From Bidens hawaiensis (Eukaryota > Streptophyta > Magnoliopsida > Asterales > Asteraceae), in the NCBI GenBank assembly GCA_021521415.1, contig JAIQDT010000230.1, positions 124,001 to 188,000 of the forward strand: DNA of 64,000 nucleotides. Direction: 5' to 3'. Made by a program: the position numbers and the translations under genes. Position 1 is the first letter of the stretch; each line of letters begins with the position of its first letter. Below, in pieces: positions 1 to 11,400 of the stretch. The notes beneath the pieces were generated by a model. The model had not been told where the DNA came from, did not search any database, and worked only from the letters and a program-made list of their open reading frames with translations.

Positions 1-471
1 CCCTCCAGGAGGCTCTGGTTGCCAAGGAATGGCTTCTTCGAGAAGCGTTGTCTCAGGTAAGCTTAGCTTCATAATGTCTTCACGCTTTTCTTTGTAAATA
101 GAAAAGGTTTTGATACTTGTATATTTTTTTTGTAGGTTGTGCATCGAGTCTTCACGGACACATCATACGACGATGCCATGAGCGCAGCCCTCAACGCTTC
201 TCATGAGGATGGGGAAAAGGCCGGCTTCCTGTTTGGTCTAGGGTTCGTTGAGAAAGGCATCCCGCCTTCCAACTTCCCTTTGTATGATGTGGATACTGAA
301 GCTGTTTATGACCAAGCAGTGAATCAGTATGCCGCCTTCCCGCATCCGGTGGTGGAGAAGGTGAACGAAGTTGCTGCTGCTGATGATGGGCTAGCTATCC
401 TTAAAGCTTTCCTTGAACCGCCACGCTCTACTGATGGTGCTGGTCCAAGTGGAAGTGGTCCTGAAGCTTGA
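1..471 (+). CDS. 3' end of a Tat-retrotransposon antisense gene (partial)
   Basis: Two exons are visible, 1-56 and 136-471, joined across an intron with CAG|GTAAGC donor and TTTGTAG acceptor. The joined frame runs from position 3 to a TGA at 469-471 and is cut off by the window's left edge. The C-terminal layout resembles the end of the antisense protein at 32287-35827: a Gly-rich stretch (EKAGFLFGLGFVEKG), then an aromatic/acidic segment, then a short Leu-rich helix (DDGLAILKAFLEP). I infer the tail of the same kind of gene from another Tat-lineage element, here lying on the plus strand so that its host element would read on the minus strand. The function of this protein family is unknown. 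The similarity was judged by eye. Confidence 0.55.
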
Positions 472-586
472 TCCTGACGATCCCTTCCCACTGTTAGGAT
501 AGGTTTAGCTTGTATAGATTTATATTCTTGTAGGCGGGTAGTTACCCGGCCATTCTTGTAATGAATATTATGAAATATAAATCTTT

Positions 587-1500
587 GTGCGGGTAAGACC
601 GCTACTTTCACTGGATGACTTGCTTTATAAACGTTATATGACTTGCTCATGCATACTTTAGTTTAAATTAGCAATTTTCCAAGTGTTTAGAATAAGTTAA
701 CCTTTGAACGTGGTAGATAATAGGTTGAAGTTTTGCTTCCTCCTTCGTGATTGTGCGGGTAGGACCGTCACTTGCACTTAGTAGGATGGCTAAACTTTAC
801 CTATATCTGACCTGCGTGGAGGTTTTCCTCATCTTTTTAGAAATTTTCTAAGTGTTTAGAATAAGTTAACCTTTGAACGTGGTAGATAATAGGTTGAAGT
901 TTTGCTTCCTCCTTCGTGATTGTGCGAGTAGGACCGTCACTTGCACTTAGTAGGATGGCTAAACTTTACCTATATCTGACCTGCGTGGAGGTTTTCCTCA
1001 TCTTTTTAGAAATTTTCTAAGTGTTTAGAATAAGTTAACCTTTGAACGTGGTAGATAATAGGTTGAAGTTTTGCTTCCTCTTTCGTGATTGTGCGGGTAG
1101 GACCGTCACTTGCACTTAGTAGGATGGCTAAACTTTACCTACATCTAACCTGCGTGGAGGTTTTCCTCATCCTTCTGTTAGAAATTTTCTAAAGTATTTT
1201 GAATAAGTTAACCGTTCGACGCGCGGTTGTCAATAGGTTCGGTTTCCTCTCATGATTTGTGCGGTTAGGACCGGCACTTTCATTTAGTTGGATGACCAAA
1301 GTTTACCTATGACTGACCTGCGTGAAGGTTTGCCGTTTTTTGGGTTTATGCGGGTTTTGCCGCCTTCCCCACGCTACGACTTTCCACGTAATTATGCGGT
1401 GAAAACCGGCATATCAGTGTTGAGTAAATTAACCGTTCGACGCGCGGTTGTTAATAGGTTAGTGTTCAGTTTCCTCTATCATGATTCGTGCGGTTAGGAC
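587..1500. repeat. Tandem array, 169-bp unit, decaying to the right
   Basis: The segment beginning AAGTGTTTAGAATAAG starts at 681, 850 and 1019, an exact 169-bp period, with near-identical units. More diverged copies follow near 1192 and 1425, and a partial copy leads in at about 587. Each unit carries a 'gtgcgggtaggaccg' segment. The array directly follows the stop codon of the retrotransposon antisense exon at 471, so it lies in the spacer that in Tat elements separates the integrase end from the antisense gene. Spacers of this type are known to give rise to satellite repeats. Confidence 0.8.
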
Positions 1501-2982
1501 CAGCACCTTTAACTATTTTAAAACACAAACAATTTTTTTTCATATATGCATTTCAACTACCCCGAAGAAAACTTAGTTATTAAGAGTCAAACGCTTATAT
1601 TAGGGTCAAAAGATATAAGTGAAAAGATCCAATACAATAATGCCTTAACGTACAATACGTACGTGAATCCATTTTTTCACGAATCGATCCATGAAATCAC
1701 ATCCAAACATCCCGGAATCGTCAATACATATCCAATCAATCATTGGTTCACCGAAAAAAACAGTCTTGAATGGTTAATCAATCAATTTTTCACGTTTTTT
1801 CACGGGAGACCGTTTTTGAGCGTTTTAGGTTTTTGACTGAGCGATTAAGTTTTTATGAGCGTTTTCTGAGCGTTTTAGATTGTTGCCTTTGTTTTTTTAC
1901 CTTTGAGCGTCTCGCATACCTACCGTACATTAAGGCGTTGGCGTACAATAACTGCACCAAAAGATATAAAATGTTATTTGACTTCTAATATTAAACATAT
2001 TTAATTACACATTTAAATAAAAATAATAATATAGTACTAACCGGCCATATATTTTTCTAGAACCCCTTATAAAGAAAAAGGGGAAATAGTTTTGTAGAAA
2101 TACAATATCGTATTTTATTTGAAAATACAAAATACCGACAAGCCTTATGATATTTAGAATTTAAAGAAAATTAATATAATAAAATGTAAACACGCTAAAA
2201 GAAGTTTCATAAATCTCTAAAGAATTTGATAATATGGACCGTTAAAGCTTTTGAATCGAAGTCATGTCTTAAACCAAACTCAATCTTTCATCTTGACGAC
2301 TCACAATTTCATCAAACTTCGAACGAAGTTCGGTCCCCTAACACAATGTTAGTCCGGCCACGACTTGAGCCGTATTTTTCAAGGTTACTTAGATATAGTT
2401 AATGTAACCTAGATTACTATTTTAATCAATCTTGCTAGCTTCTTTGTTTTATCATCTTTTAAGCTTAGATATATTAATAAAATGAAATCATAAGTTAGTG
2501 GAAATGATGTAAAAGAGGACAAGTTGCCCACCTCAAAGCTGCAACCACATTCTTTCACGTGCCTCCCACACTACCTTTCTTTTTATTACATTAAAAAGAG
2601 AAAAAAAAGAGGCAATATGTTAAAAATCAAAAGAAGAACCTTCCATGTAAAAGCAAGAAGGTGATTAACATGATAAAGTTACTACTAAGGTGCTCGTGTG
2701 ATATAACGAAAAACAATATTTAAATATTGTTAGCAGGCCAAGGTTTGCTCGAGCTTAAGTTGAACTTCATACCAAGATCGACTCAAGTATGGCAGTTAAT
2801 TCAACCCAAATTTATCCGTTTAAGGTTTCATACATAGTTACGCATGTTTGTTATCTATTATTGTTATTATTATTTGATTTATTAATTCTCACGTTTTTTT
2901 ATGACTTCAATAACTATAAAATTTTATCATCATCACTTTCACTCTATATAAAAAGATTTGGTTTTCAGATATTCATATACAC
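1501..2982. other. AT-rich intergenic sequence
   Basis: No gene supported. Short open frames at 1546-1836 and 1770-1988 have no recognisable protein features. The phrase 'gagcgttttaggttttt' recurs loosely around 1815-1885. This may be the decayed remainder of the element at 1-1500, but no LTR could be recognised. Confidence 0.4.
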
Positions 2983-3076
2983 AAATTTTATTTATGGCGA
3001 ATTGGATTTTAATAATCCCAACTTAATGCAAATTTTATTTATGGCGAATTGGATTTTAATAATCCCAACTTAATGC
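2983..3076. repeat. 47-bp tandem duplication at a transposon end
   Basis: Two copies start at 2983 and 3030. Each includes the 9-base target-site sequence TTTATTTAT plus the first ~30 bp of the left inverted repeat of the adjacent foldback element. This suggests slippage or a repair event after insertion. Confidence 0.8.
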
Positions 3077-3572
3077 AGTTGGCTGATAATAATCCCAGCT
3101 ATGAAAATAGTTATCACTGGTCCCAACTTTCATCTTATTTGTTTTCATTGGACATCCGTTAAAAAAAACTTAACGGCATTAAGTTTCTTCCAACTTTCAA
3201 ACTGATATTTTAGGGCTTTTGATTGGAATGAGGATACGAGTCGATTAATGTAAAACTTACGTCCAAATGGTGGTTCAAACGACTAAAGGATGCTTCAATT
3301 CCGAAGTTTAAACTTTTTATTAACAAAAATCAAGCCGTTTGAAGAGTAATTTCAAATTAAGTTTTAAATCAGTCGATTCACATTCTCATTCCGTTCAAAA
3401 GCCATAAAAAATCAATTTGAAATTTGGAAAAAACTTAACGTCGTTAATTTTTTTAACGGATGTCCAATGAAAACAAATAGGATGAAAGTTGAGACCAGTG
3501 ACAACTATTTTCATAGCTTGGATTATTATCAGCCAACTGCATTAAGTTGAGATTATTAAAATCCAATTTTCC
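2996..3572. mobile_element. Mutator-like foldback element with 9-bp target duplication
   Basis: The left arm (from 2996, or from 3043 if the 47-bp duplication is discounted) and the right arm (ending 3572) are inverted repeats over roughly 150 bp, and the centre also pairs with itself, so most of the element can fold back. TTTATTTAT flanks it at 2987-2995 (also 3034-3042) and 3573-3581. A 9-bp duplication and long inverted arms point to a non-autonomous Mutator-like element. No coding capacity is seen. Confidence 0.75.
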
Positions 3573-3629
3573 TTTATTTATCAACTTCATTTTATTCTTC
3601 ATTAAATGATCAATGTAATTAAATTGTAT

Positions 3630-3910
3630 TGAGGCTTATTGTCACGGACCAAATATTTGAAGATCGAGATGCTTGATTTGTGTTGAAACGCTTGGGTTTG
3701 TTGGCTCGTCCCGGACTTCCCCGGGCATAGCATCAGCGGGAAAGAAGGCGTACATGCCTAGTCGTGCTTGCACGGCGAACGCATCGCTGGTTGCGAGCTG
3801 TTGCCGCTCGCCTGATGAGTCCAAGGCAGGACGAAACCAACAGACCCTGATCATGAGCGGACCGATTGGCTGGCCTTCGGGGGGCACACGGAGTCTGGGA
3901 GGATAGCTCC
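3630..3910. other. GC-rich island of unknown origin
   Basis: About 270 bp that is markedly richer in GC than its surroundings. Overlapping open frames exist on both strands (3673-3906 plus, 3642-3887 minus), as expected by chance in GC-rich DNA. I recognise no protein motif. It may be a fragment of a repeat or of transferred DNA. Confidence 0.3.
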
Positions 3911-4302
3911 GTGAAATTATGTTGGTTTTAAAAAATCTATATTATATTGGGGCTCATTTTGAATTTCTAAATTATACCAACCTGCTAAAGCTAAAATATG
4001 GCCTTTTCTTTCGTTGGGCCTACTGGATACTTGGCCCAACAAGTGTAGCGAGCTACTAGATGGTTCGATACTTCAATTAACCTCTAAGCTCATGGATTTG
4101 CGGCTTATTTAAAGGTCCGCGGATCCATTCTTCTATACGATAAATCGCCATCTCGTAGCACCACCACGACACCGATTCCCCGACAAAACCCCCGATTTCC
4201 CGAGAGTTAGATAGCCGATAGTAGTAGAAGCTCTAAGGCCGCTATTCCTGACAAGGAGTAAAGTAAGGCCTCGGACATTAAAGGGTGTCTGAAGGATCTA
4301 AT

Positions 4303-4375
4303 GTTGCGGTATGTACCGCGGGTTAGGGGTATTCCGTTGTACCAAATACCCCTGACCCGCGGTACATACCACAAC
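4303..4375. repeat. Near-perfect 31-bp inverted repeat (hairpin)
   Basis: Arms 4303-4333 and 4345-4375 pair with two mismatches around an 11-base loop. The stem includes 'tgtaccgcgggt'. It lies in an AT-rich spacer with no gene beside it, so I cannot assign a role. It could be a small foldback element. Confidence 0.7.
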
Positions 4376-5400
4376 AAAAGTTTAAACTAAAGTGTACCTA
4401 TATGTAGCCATTTGAGGTGTTTTGTGGGTTCCTTTATGTAAGGGTTCGAACCACTTCCGTTTTTAATGTATACGGTGTAGAGAGCGCTTTTGAGTGTTGT
4501 GATTGAACCAAAACATCCATCACATATTTATACTAACACATGGGAGCAAAAGTGTAAACGAAAGTCAAAAAACGATCAAGAAGGAGCTCCAACGATCATC
4601 CCAAATGCTAATTTTTGGGCCATTGAAACCGAACGATTTTGCATGCTGAATCCCCAAACTAGTGCCAAACCATCTGCTTGGGCCGGGAACCGAAATGACG
4701 TGGGCCAATTGGTTATAGTGTATGATCGAGTCGGGTTGGAAACTGGTTCACCGGTCCCAAACTGTTTTTTCTATTGGGCTTATGTATTGGCACATATGTA
4801 ATATGTTTTAATACTTCAATGGATTTTTTTGGGCTTTATGGGCTTTAAGCCTTTAAAGGAGAATATGAACAATGGACTTTTGGACAATATTTTGATTTTG
4901 ATAATAAAAAATTAATAATATCATTGTTTTAGGACTTAACTGAAAGGTATTTTGACATGACTATCTTTGTATAATAATAAATAAACTAATAATAATATAA
5001 TCAAAGTATAAAAATGTATCTGTATAAAAAAAAACAAAGATAAAAACAATTCAAGGTGGACCCCACCACCTTCAATCACTTCTAGAACATTTTCATGATT
5101 CATGTCCCTCCACCAACTCCAACTCCAAAAGTCAACCTTCCAGATATCTAGTGGTCCACGTGGATCATGTGGACCCCACCACTAACATCATGCCAACTGT
5201 CACCTCTAGTTTCCCGCCACGTGTACCAACATAAGTCAATAGTATTCTTAACTTCATCTTGTTAACAAAGGTTGCTAGCATGATACAAAAATAATATATC
5301 CTCCTTTCTTACTATAACTGTACATTTGCATTTGTGTGATAATAACATTAATAATATTATTAATAATAATATTACTAATAATAATATTATTATTACTACC
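4376..5400. other. Intergenic sequence downstream of RBOHF
   Basis: Holds the presumed 3' untranslated region of the minus-strand RBOHF gene close to 5400 and otherwise AT-rich DNA. The open frame 4490-4801 (103 codons) has no recognisable domain and probably arises by chance. AAT/ATT simple repeats occur around 5341-5396. Confidence 0.4.
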
Positions 5401-8400
5401 TTAAAAGTGTTCTTTGTGAAACTCAAATTTGGTTGAACCTTTTTGGTTAAACTCATGACATAAGTTACTCAGTTCCTTTGCTAACACTGATGCACCACAG
5501 TAAAACACACCTGTCACATAACACAACAAATATTAATTACTCTTGAACTAAATATACAAAGTCTTGTACAAACATAAAAACATAAAGTATAAGTATACTT
5601 ACCTATCCTAGCACCAGCATGTTTTGTACAAGTTTTTGAGAGCACTTTCTTCCAATTTGGCCTCGCGAAATGCGTTCGAACCTGTTAATGAAAGTTTATA
5701 TCAATATATATAATAATCTTATAGAATGATACCTATCTTGTTGGTAATCTCGGATCCCAAGTCACAAGTAGATGAACTTGAGGACCAATATTAACAGATA
5801 AGTCATAGTAGGTTATATTTTGTATTTCCTAACTGCATTATAATTAAAATTGGTAATGTTTTGGCTAGGGGTGTGCAAGAAACCGAAAAAACCGTTCCGA
5901 AACCGGAAAAACCAAAAAATCCAAACCGAAACAAAACCGGCCGGTTTGGTTTTATGTTTTTGTAAAAACCGAACTTACGGTTCGATTTTGGTTTTCCATG
6001 TAATAAAAACCGAAAAAAACCGAACCGAATTCCTAATTTTTTTTAAATTTAAGTAATTTATAAGAATTTAATAAATATGTAACTCAAATATTTCTGGTCA
6101 AATGTATAATATTCTATTAGTTAACAATGAACAAAATTATTTATACTTCAATTCATTATTTTTGTAAATTTTTTTTTCTGCCTAAAATTTTTAAGCTTAA
6201 ATGGCAAAACCGAAACCGAACTAAAACCAAAATGAAAACCGAAAAACCAAAACAAAAAAAACCGAAATTGAACGGTTTCAAAAAATCCAAAAAACGAAGT
6301 TTTGGTTTTCGGTTCGGTTTTAGCCCAAAACCGAACAGAACCGCACCACGCACACCCCTATTTTGGCTAGCAAGTTAGTATCAGTCTATATGAATCAAGT
6401 TATGGTTACATATTATAAAACATATGAGATGAACCGAGTTAAGGTTTATCAAGAGACACGAGTTATGTGTACTAGGGATTTTCGTCTTCCGAGTTAGATT
6501 TCCCAATGTAATGTATCGACTATCGAGAGTTATTAAATATTTGTTTCGTGTGTGTTTTCGTTTTGGTGAGTTATATCAATTCGTTCCTGAAATCTTACCC
6601 TTGTTCCGGACACAATGTCGACCCCGTTTTTAGCATGATTGAGAGCTTGAACCATCGTGATGAGAGCGGACCGAGCATCGCCTTCTTCATAGACACTTGT
6701 TAGATAATTATGCATCTCTATCACACCCTATACACATAACCACAAATATTCATAAATTTTTGAAAAATCTTACAAAAAAAAAATAAGTTGACTTAAAAAA
6801 ATTAGTAGTTAATATATATATATATATATGTATGTATATGTATATTTATATATATACCCTTTGATCAAGTTCAGCAACTTCATTCATGACTCCTTTGAAC
6901 CAATCAAATGAACCTTGTTCTCTAGTGACCCAATAAAAGTATGCATTTGTAGTCCTTAAAGTCTTCTTCTTACTTGGAGACACTTTCCCATGATATGATG
7001 ATGAGTCACCGCTCCCCGAACTCTGATCCGATCGCCTACTATGACCAGACGTCGAATCCTGAAACTATAATCAAGTTAAAATATTATTAGCCACTCGACA
7101 GTCGATGTAACATGTTAGTAAAAGATGCATAGTTATATAAAAAGTTGCTTACTTCAAGTTCTTCCATTTTAACAATGTTGTTAAGCAAATTTTTAAGAAT
7201 ACTAATAAAAGGTGTTGCTCCAATACCGAGCCCAACGAGTAAGAGAACGTCGTATTTTCGATAGTCTTGTGCTGGTGCACCGTATGGCCCGTCTATCAAC
7301 AGTCTTGGCAGGCTGAAATAAGTTTAATATTATTATTAGTATTGTTAGCATATTAATTATTTATAAGGTAAATGAATATATATATACATTGCTTTTGTAG
7401 TTTCATCGGCTCGAAGCAGCCCGCTTTTACCAGCCACGGGTTGTTCACAGACTTCGGAGAATACTCGCTTTAGTTCTTGTGTCCAGTCACCGAGCTCACG
7501 TACGTGAATTGCTAGATAATCGTCGTCTGGAGCAGATGTTATCGAAAATGGATGCCTAAAAACAAAAAAATAGTAGACCATAAATGTTATGTTAATATAA
7601 CTTTTTAAGATATTAATATGTATTAGTTACCATTCGAACGGTGATACAATGGGGCATTGTACAAACATGTATTGTCCACTCTTGTACCGAAAATGTGGAG
7701 GCTTCGACATTTGCAACGTGAGAACTTTACCAGGATAAATTGCTACCTAAATATTGTTACAGTAACAAAAACATCATAAACATTACAAGTCAAATAAAAA
7801 AAAATAATGCATACATGTTGTTTATTCAACTTGTCAATTGTTATTATAAGCATTGTTAATTCATAAAGTATTTTGCATATAAATAAAAATAAAAAAATGA
7901 AAAAAAAAGCATTTTTTGTTCAAAAAAATCCTAACCGGGCCAAGTGGACCACTAAAGATCAGGGGTGTGATTTTCTGACATGACACGAACCAGATACGAA
8001 ACTCACGGGTCAGGTTTGGTATAAACAGGTCCGTGAGGGTTAATTTTGGGTTGAACCCACGAGACCGTTTAGATAAATGGGTCGTGTTCCGGTCAATACA
8101 ACGGGTTCACGCCTCACGGGTTGACCAGTTTAATCCATTTATATATAATTAAAAATGTAATTTTTTTTTATAAATTTTGTATTTTTGGTTGTACAAATGT
8201 ATATATAAAGTCTTACCATGTAAAAACAATTAAAAAAACCTTCCGGGTCAAACGGGCCATATTCAGGTCAACCCGCAAATATGCATGTCATGTTCGGATT
8301 CACTTGTCTAACAAGATTTTTGGGTTCGGGTCGTTTCATGTTGGACCTTCGAACACGACCCGTTTAGCACCCCTACAGTAAAAATGACCCATTACCCGAC

Positions 8401-11400
8401 CCGCCCATCTAGCCATATCTACCACACATGATTTTGCTAACCTTTAGAATCCGGACAGTATAAGAACCCGACCGAAAAAACCTGAGTGTTCGTTCCCCTG
8501 CATAAAGCAAAACCGGAACTGCAAGATACATCCAAGTCTGCAACAATATTATGTCACAGTTATTATGCATACATATATATAGTTATATTTCTATACTACA
8601 TTTTGTTGTTAAATTTATAAACAAAAAAGTTAGTCATTATAGTATTATACCGTCTTTTTGTACCATTTCTTCACAAAATAAAGGAACCACCCGTGTACTA
8701 GCAGCAAAACGTAAACGATAACAAACAAGTGATGCGAATACCAAAACGCGTTGAAGCCCGTGAGTCTATCGAGTGGCTTTGGTAGCTTCACTAGGCTGCG
8801 CCTAAACCATCTGGTTGCGAGTGTGAACGCTATTATCATGCAAACTACCATTATTATTCCTGTCACACCTTCCACACCTTTAACCAATGTTATGTAGTCT
8901 GGTTGGTTTGAACCAAAGAATTTACTCATGTCGAGATTGTATTGTTTTTCGTCTTCGTTTATAAGGCGTGGGAAGTCGCATGCTAAATGGTTACCCGCGT
9001 GGAGTATTACACCGATTACTATGGCTGCAGCTATGGTCTGCAAATGCAAGTAACATGTACAAAGTTAATATAGTTAGTGAGCTAAAAGTCTAAAACAATG
9101 TTTTTAAATAAAAGTGGCATGGCACAAATGTGCCAAACATGCTATAAGTTGTCTATAGAGTAAACTGCGGTTTTCGTTCCTGTGATTTGTCCAAATCTAA
9201 TGTTTTATATCAATAGTTTCAAATTTGCGACTTTCGTCCATGTTGTTTCATTTCACTTGTAATTAAACCCGACCCCACTAACGATATTAAGTCTGGCCGT
9301 TTAACTCATCGGTGTGCCCTCACGCGATGGGCAGTTTTGTCCTTTTTTTCCCCAAATACACCCCAGCCCCTCACGTGAGGAGGGCTTGCGAATTAGGGTT
9401 GGGGTTTATTTGGGGAGAAAAATGACAAAACTGCCCCTCACGTGAGGGGCACACACTGATGGGTTTAACGACCAGACTTAACTGGGTTAGTGAAGTCGGG
9501 TTTAATTGCAAGTGAAATGAAACCACAGGGACGGAAATCGCAAATTTGAAACTATTGGCCTAAAACCGTAGTTTTGGACAAGCCACATGGACGAAAACCA
9601 CAGTTCACTCTTGTAGTCTTGTCTATATTATGTTTTCATTGCATAATACCTTTTTATATCTAATAATCATATTGTTTTTGTGATTATGCTTGAATCACCA
9701 ATTATTTATTAGTTTTTAAAATAAAAAGAAGGGGGCAAAAGGTGTTTGTGGGTCAACCTAACTCGACCCGATTCACCCAAGGGGAGCTAAACGGGTCGAG
9801 TTCCTGGGTCCAACCCGAAACGGGCCCGAAAATTTGGCACGAACCTGAAAGTCGTGTTAGAGATAGAATTTGAACACGACATGACCTGTTTTTATGGGTT
9901 AACAAGAACATGACCTGTTTAACCCATTTTCTTTTTCACATATTAATACTTTAAAATTACAATTTTAAAATTGCAATTTAATTATAAAAAACTTATATCA
10001 ATTTCTCTTTTAATTTTAAACTTTTATATAAAACACTCAACCAATTTAAATTATGACATAAAAATCAAAGCTAAATATGAAAAAAAAATGTGTTAAGCAG
10101 GTCAACCCGCCGGGTTGATGTTAACACGGCTCGTTTAGCTAAACGTGTTTGCCAGGTTAAACAAAGCTCACAAATTTCGTGTCAAGTTCATGTCGTGTCA
10201 TAAACTGTTCAAAAAATGGCATGTTCAACCCAAACCAAATTTAAATATAAAAACGAACCGAACCTTATGAAAGTTAATGTTGTCATCAAACGGTACGACA
10301 TAAGACAACCTAGTAGACCTCAACCAAGTTATAGTATTCCTGCACACGGGTAATAGCACGATAGCCATATTAAGCTTAAGCGTTTCGGCTGCGCCTTTAG
10401 CCGTAAGAACACAATATCCCATAACTTCAAATGCAGCCCTTTGTTTGTATTGAAAGTACTTCCATAGGAACAAACCAACCATGATCAAAATCCATAAGCT
10501 AATAATCCAAAGTCTTTTCCAATTTTCTTGTAAATAATATATGAATTTTGAGCCCATTCGCTTGATCGGGCTGCGGTTTCTCAACCCGTGTAGGTTCTGG
10601 CTCAAGGCTTGGCTTGTGTAGCTCAATGCTTGACTGTAGTTGAGGTAAGTGTCCTTTTGTAACAAAAGTGTTTCTAGCTGCCATAACTGTATGATCATAA
10701 CAAATATTTCATGTTCAATATTAGTTACATAATAAATTGAATGAGATTATTAGTGTTATGGTATTGTTGACATGACCCGAACCCAACACGGAAACTAAAA
10801 CAGGTTTTAGGTCGACTAACACGACCCGTTTAAAAACGGGTCGGGTTCGGGTGACCCGTTTTAAAATAGGTCGGTTCGGGTTGACCTGTTAACCCGTTTA
10901 AGTATTTTAGAAAGCTATAATAAATAGATTTTTATTTTTGTTTTCTCTGTTTTCCAGTTTTCTGAAGATACACTTACACTTTCCGATCCATTTTCAAGAT
11001 TTTTAATATTTTTCAAAAAAATATATATTCATATTACATTTTTGCCCTATATGCATGGAGGATTTGGATGACAGTTAGTCAAAAGGATAAAAAAACAAGG
11101 TAATTTGTTTATTAAAAGACACCGCCCGAAAGTAAACTTTTTAAAATACCTGTTCCATAAATTAACTATGTTTAAATGACAACATTTATTTCTGTCTAAA
11201 TTATATCCATTTTATTGTTAAAATGTAAAAAACACCCTTTAATTTTTTTTTTAAAATATGGGTTAAACGGGGTGAGTTTGGGTCGACCAGAATTTACATG
11301 TGTGTGTTACGATTAAAATATTTGACACAAATAATAACATGGGTCAGATTCAGGTTCCATTTCCGGTCTGCTAGCCTATAACCTGTTAAACTGTCACAAT

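Noticed and set aside
587..1500. CRISPR array
   Set aside because: Units are contiguous 169-bp repeats without spacers, in plant nuclear DNA.
1546..1988. Two overlapping open frames
   Set aside because: Low-complexity composition and no recognisable motif.
3642..3906. Open frames on both strands of the GC-rich patch
   Set aside because: Both strands open over the same bases is typical of GC-rich non-coding DNA. No motif seen.
4490..4801. 103-codon open frame on the plus strand
   Set aside because: No known domain, no splice context and no neighbour that supports it. Consistent with chance.
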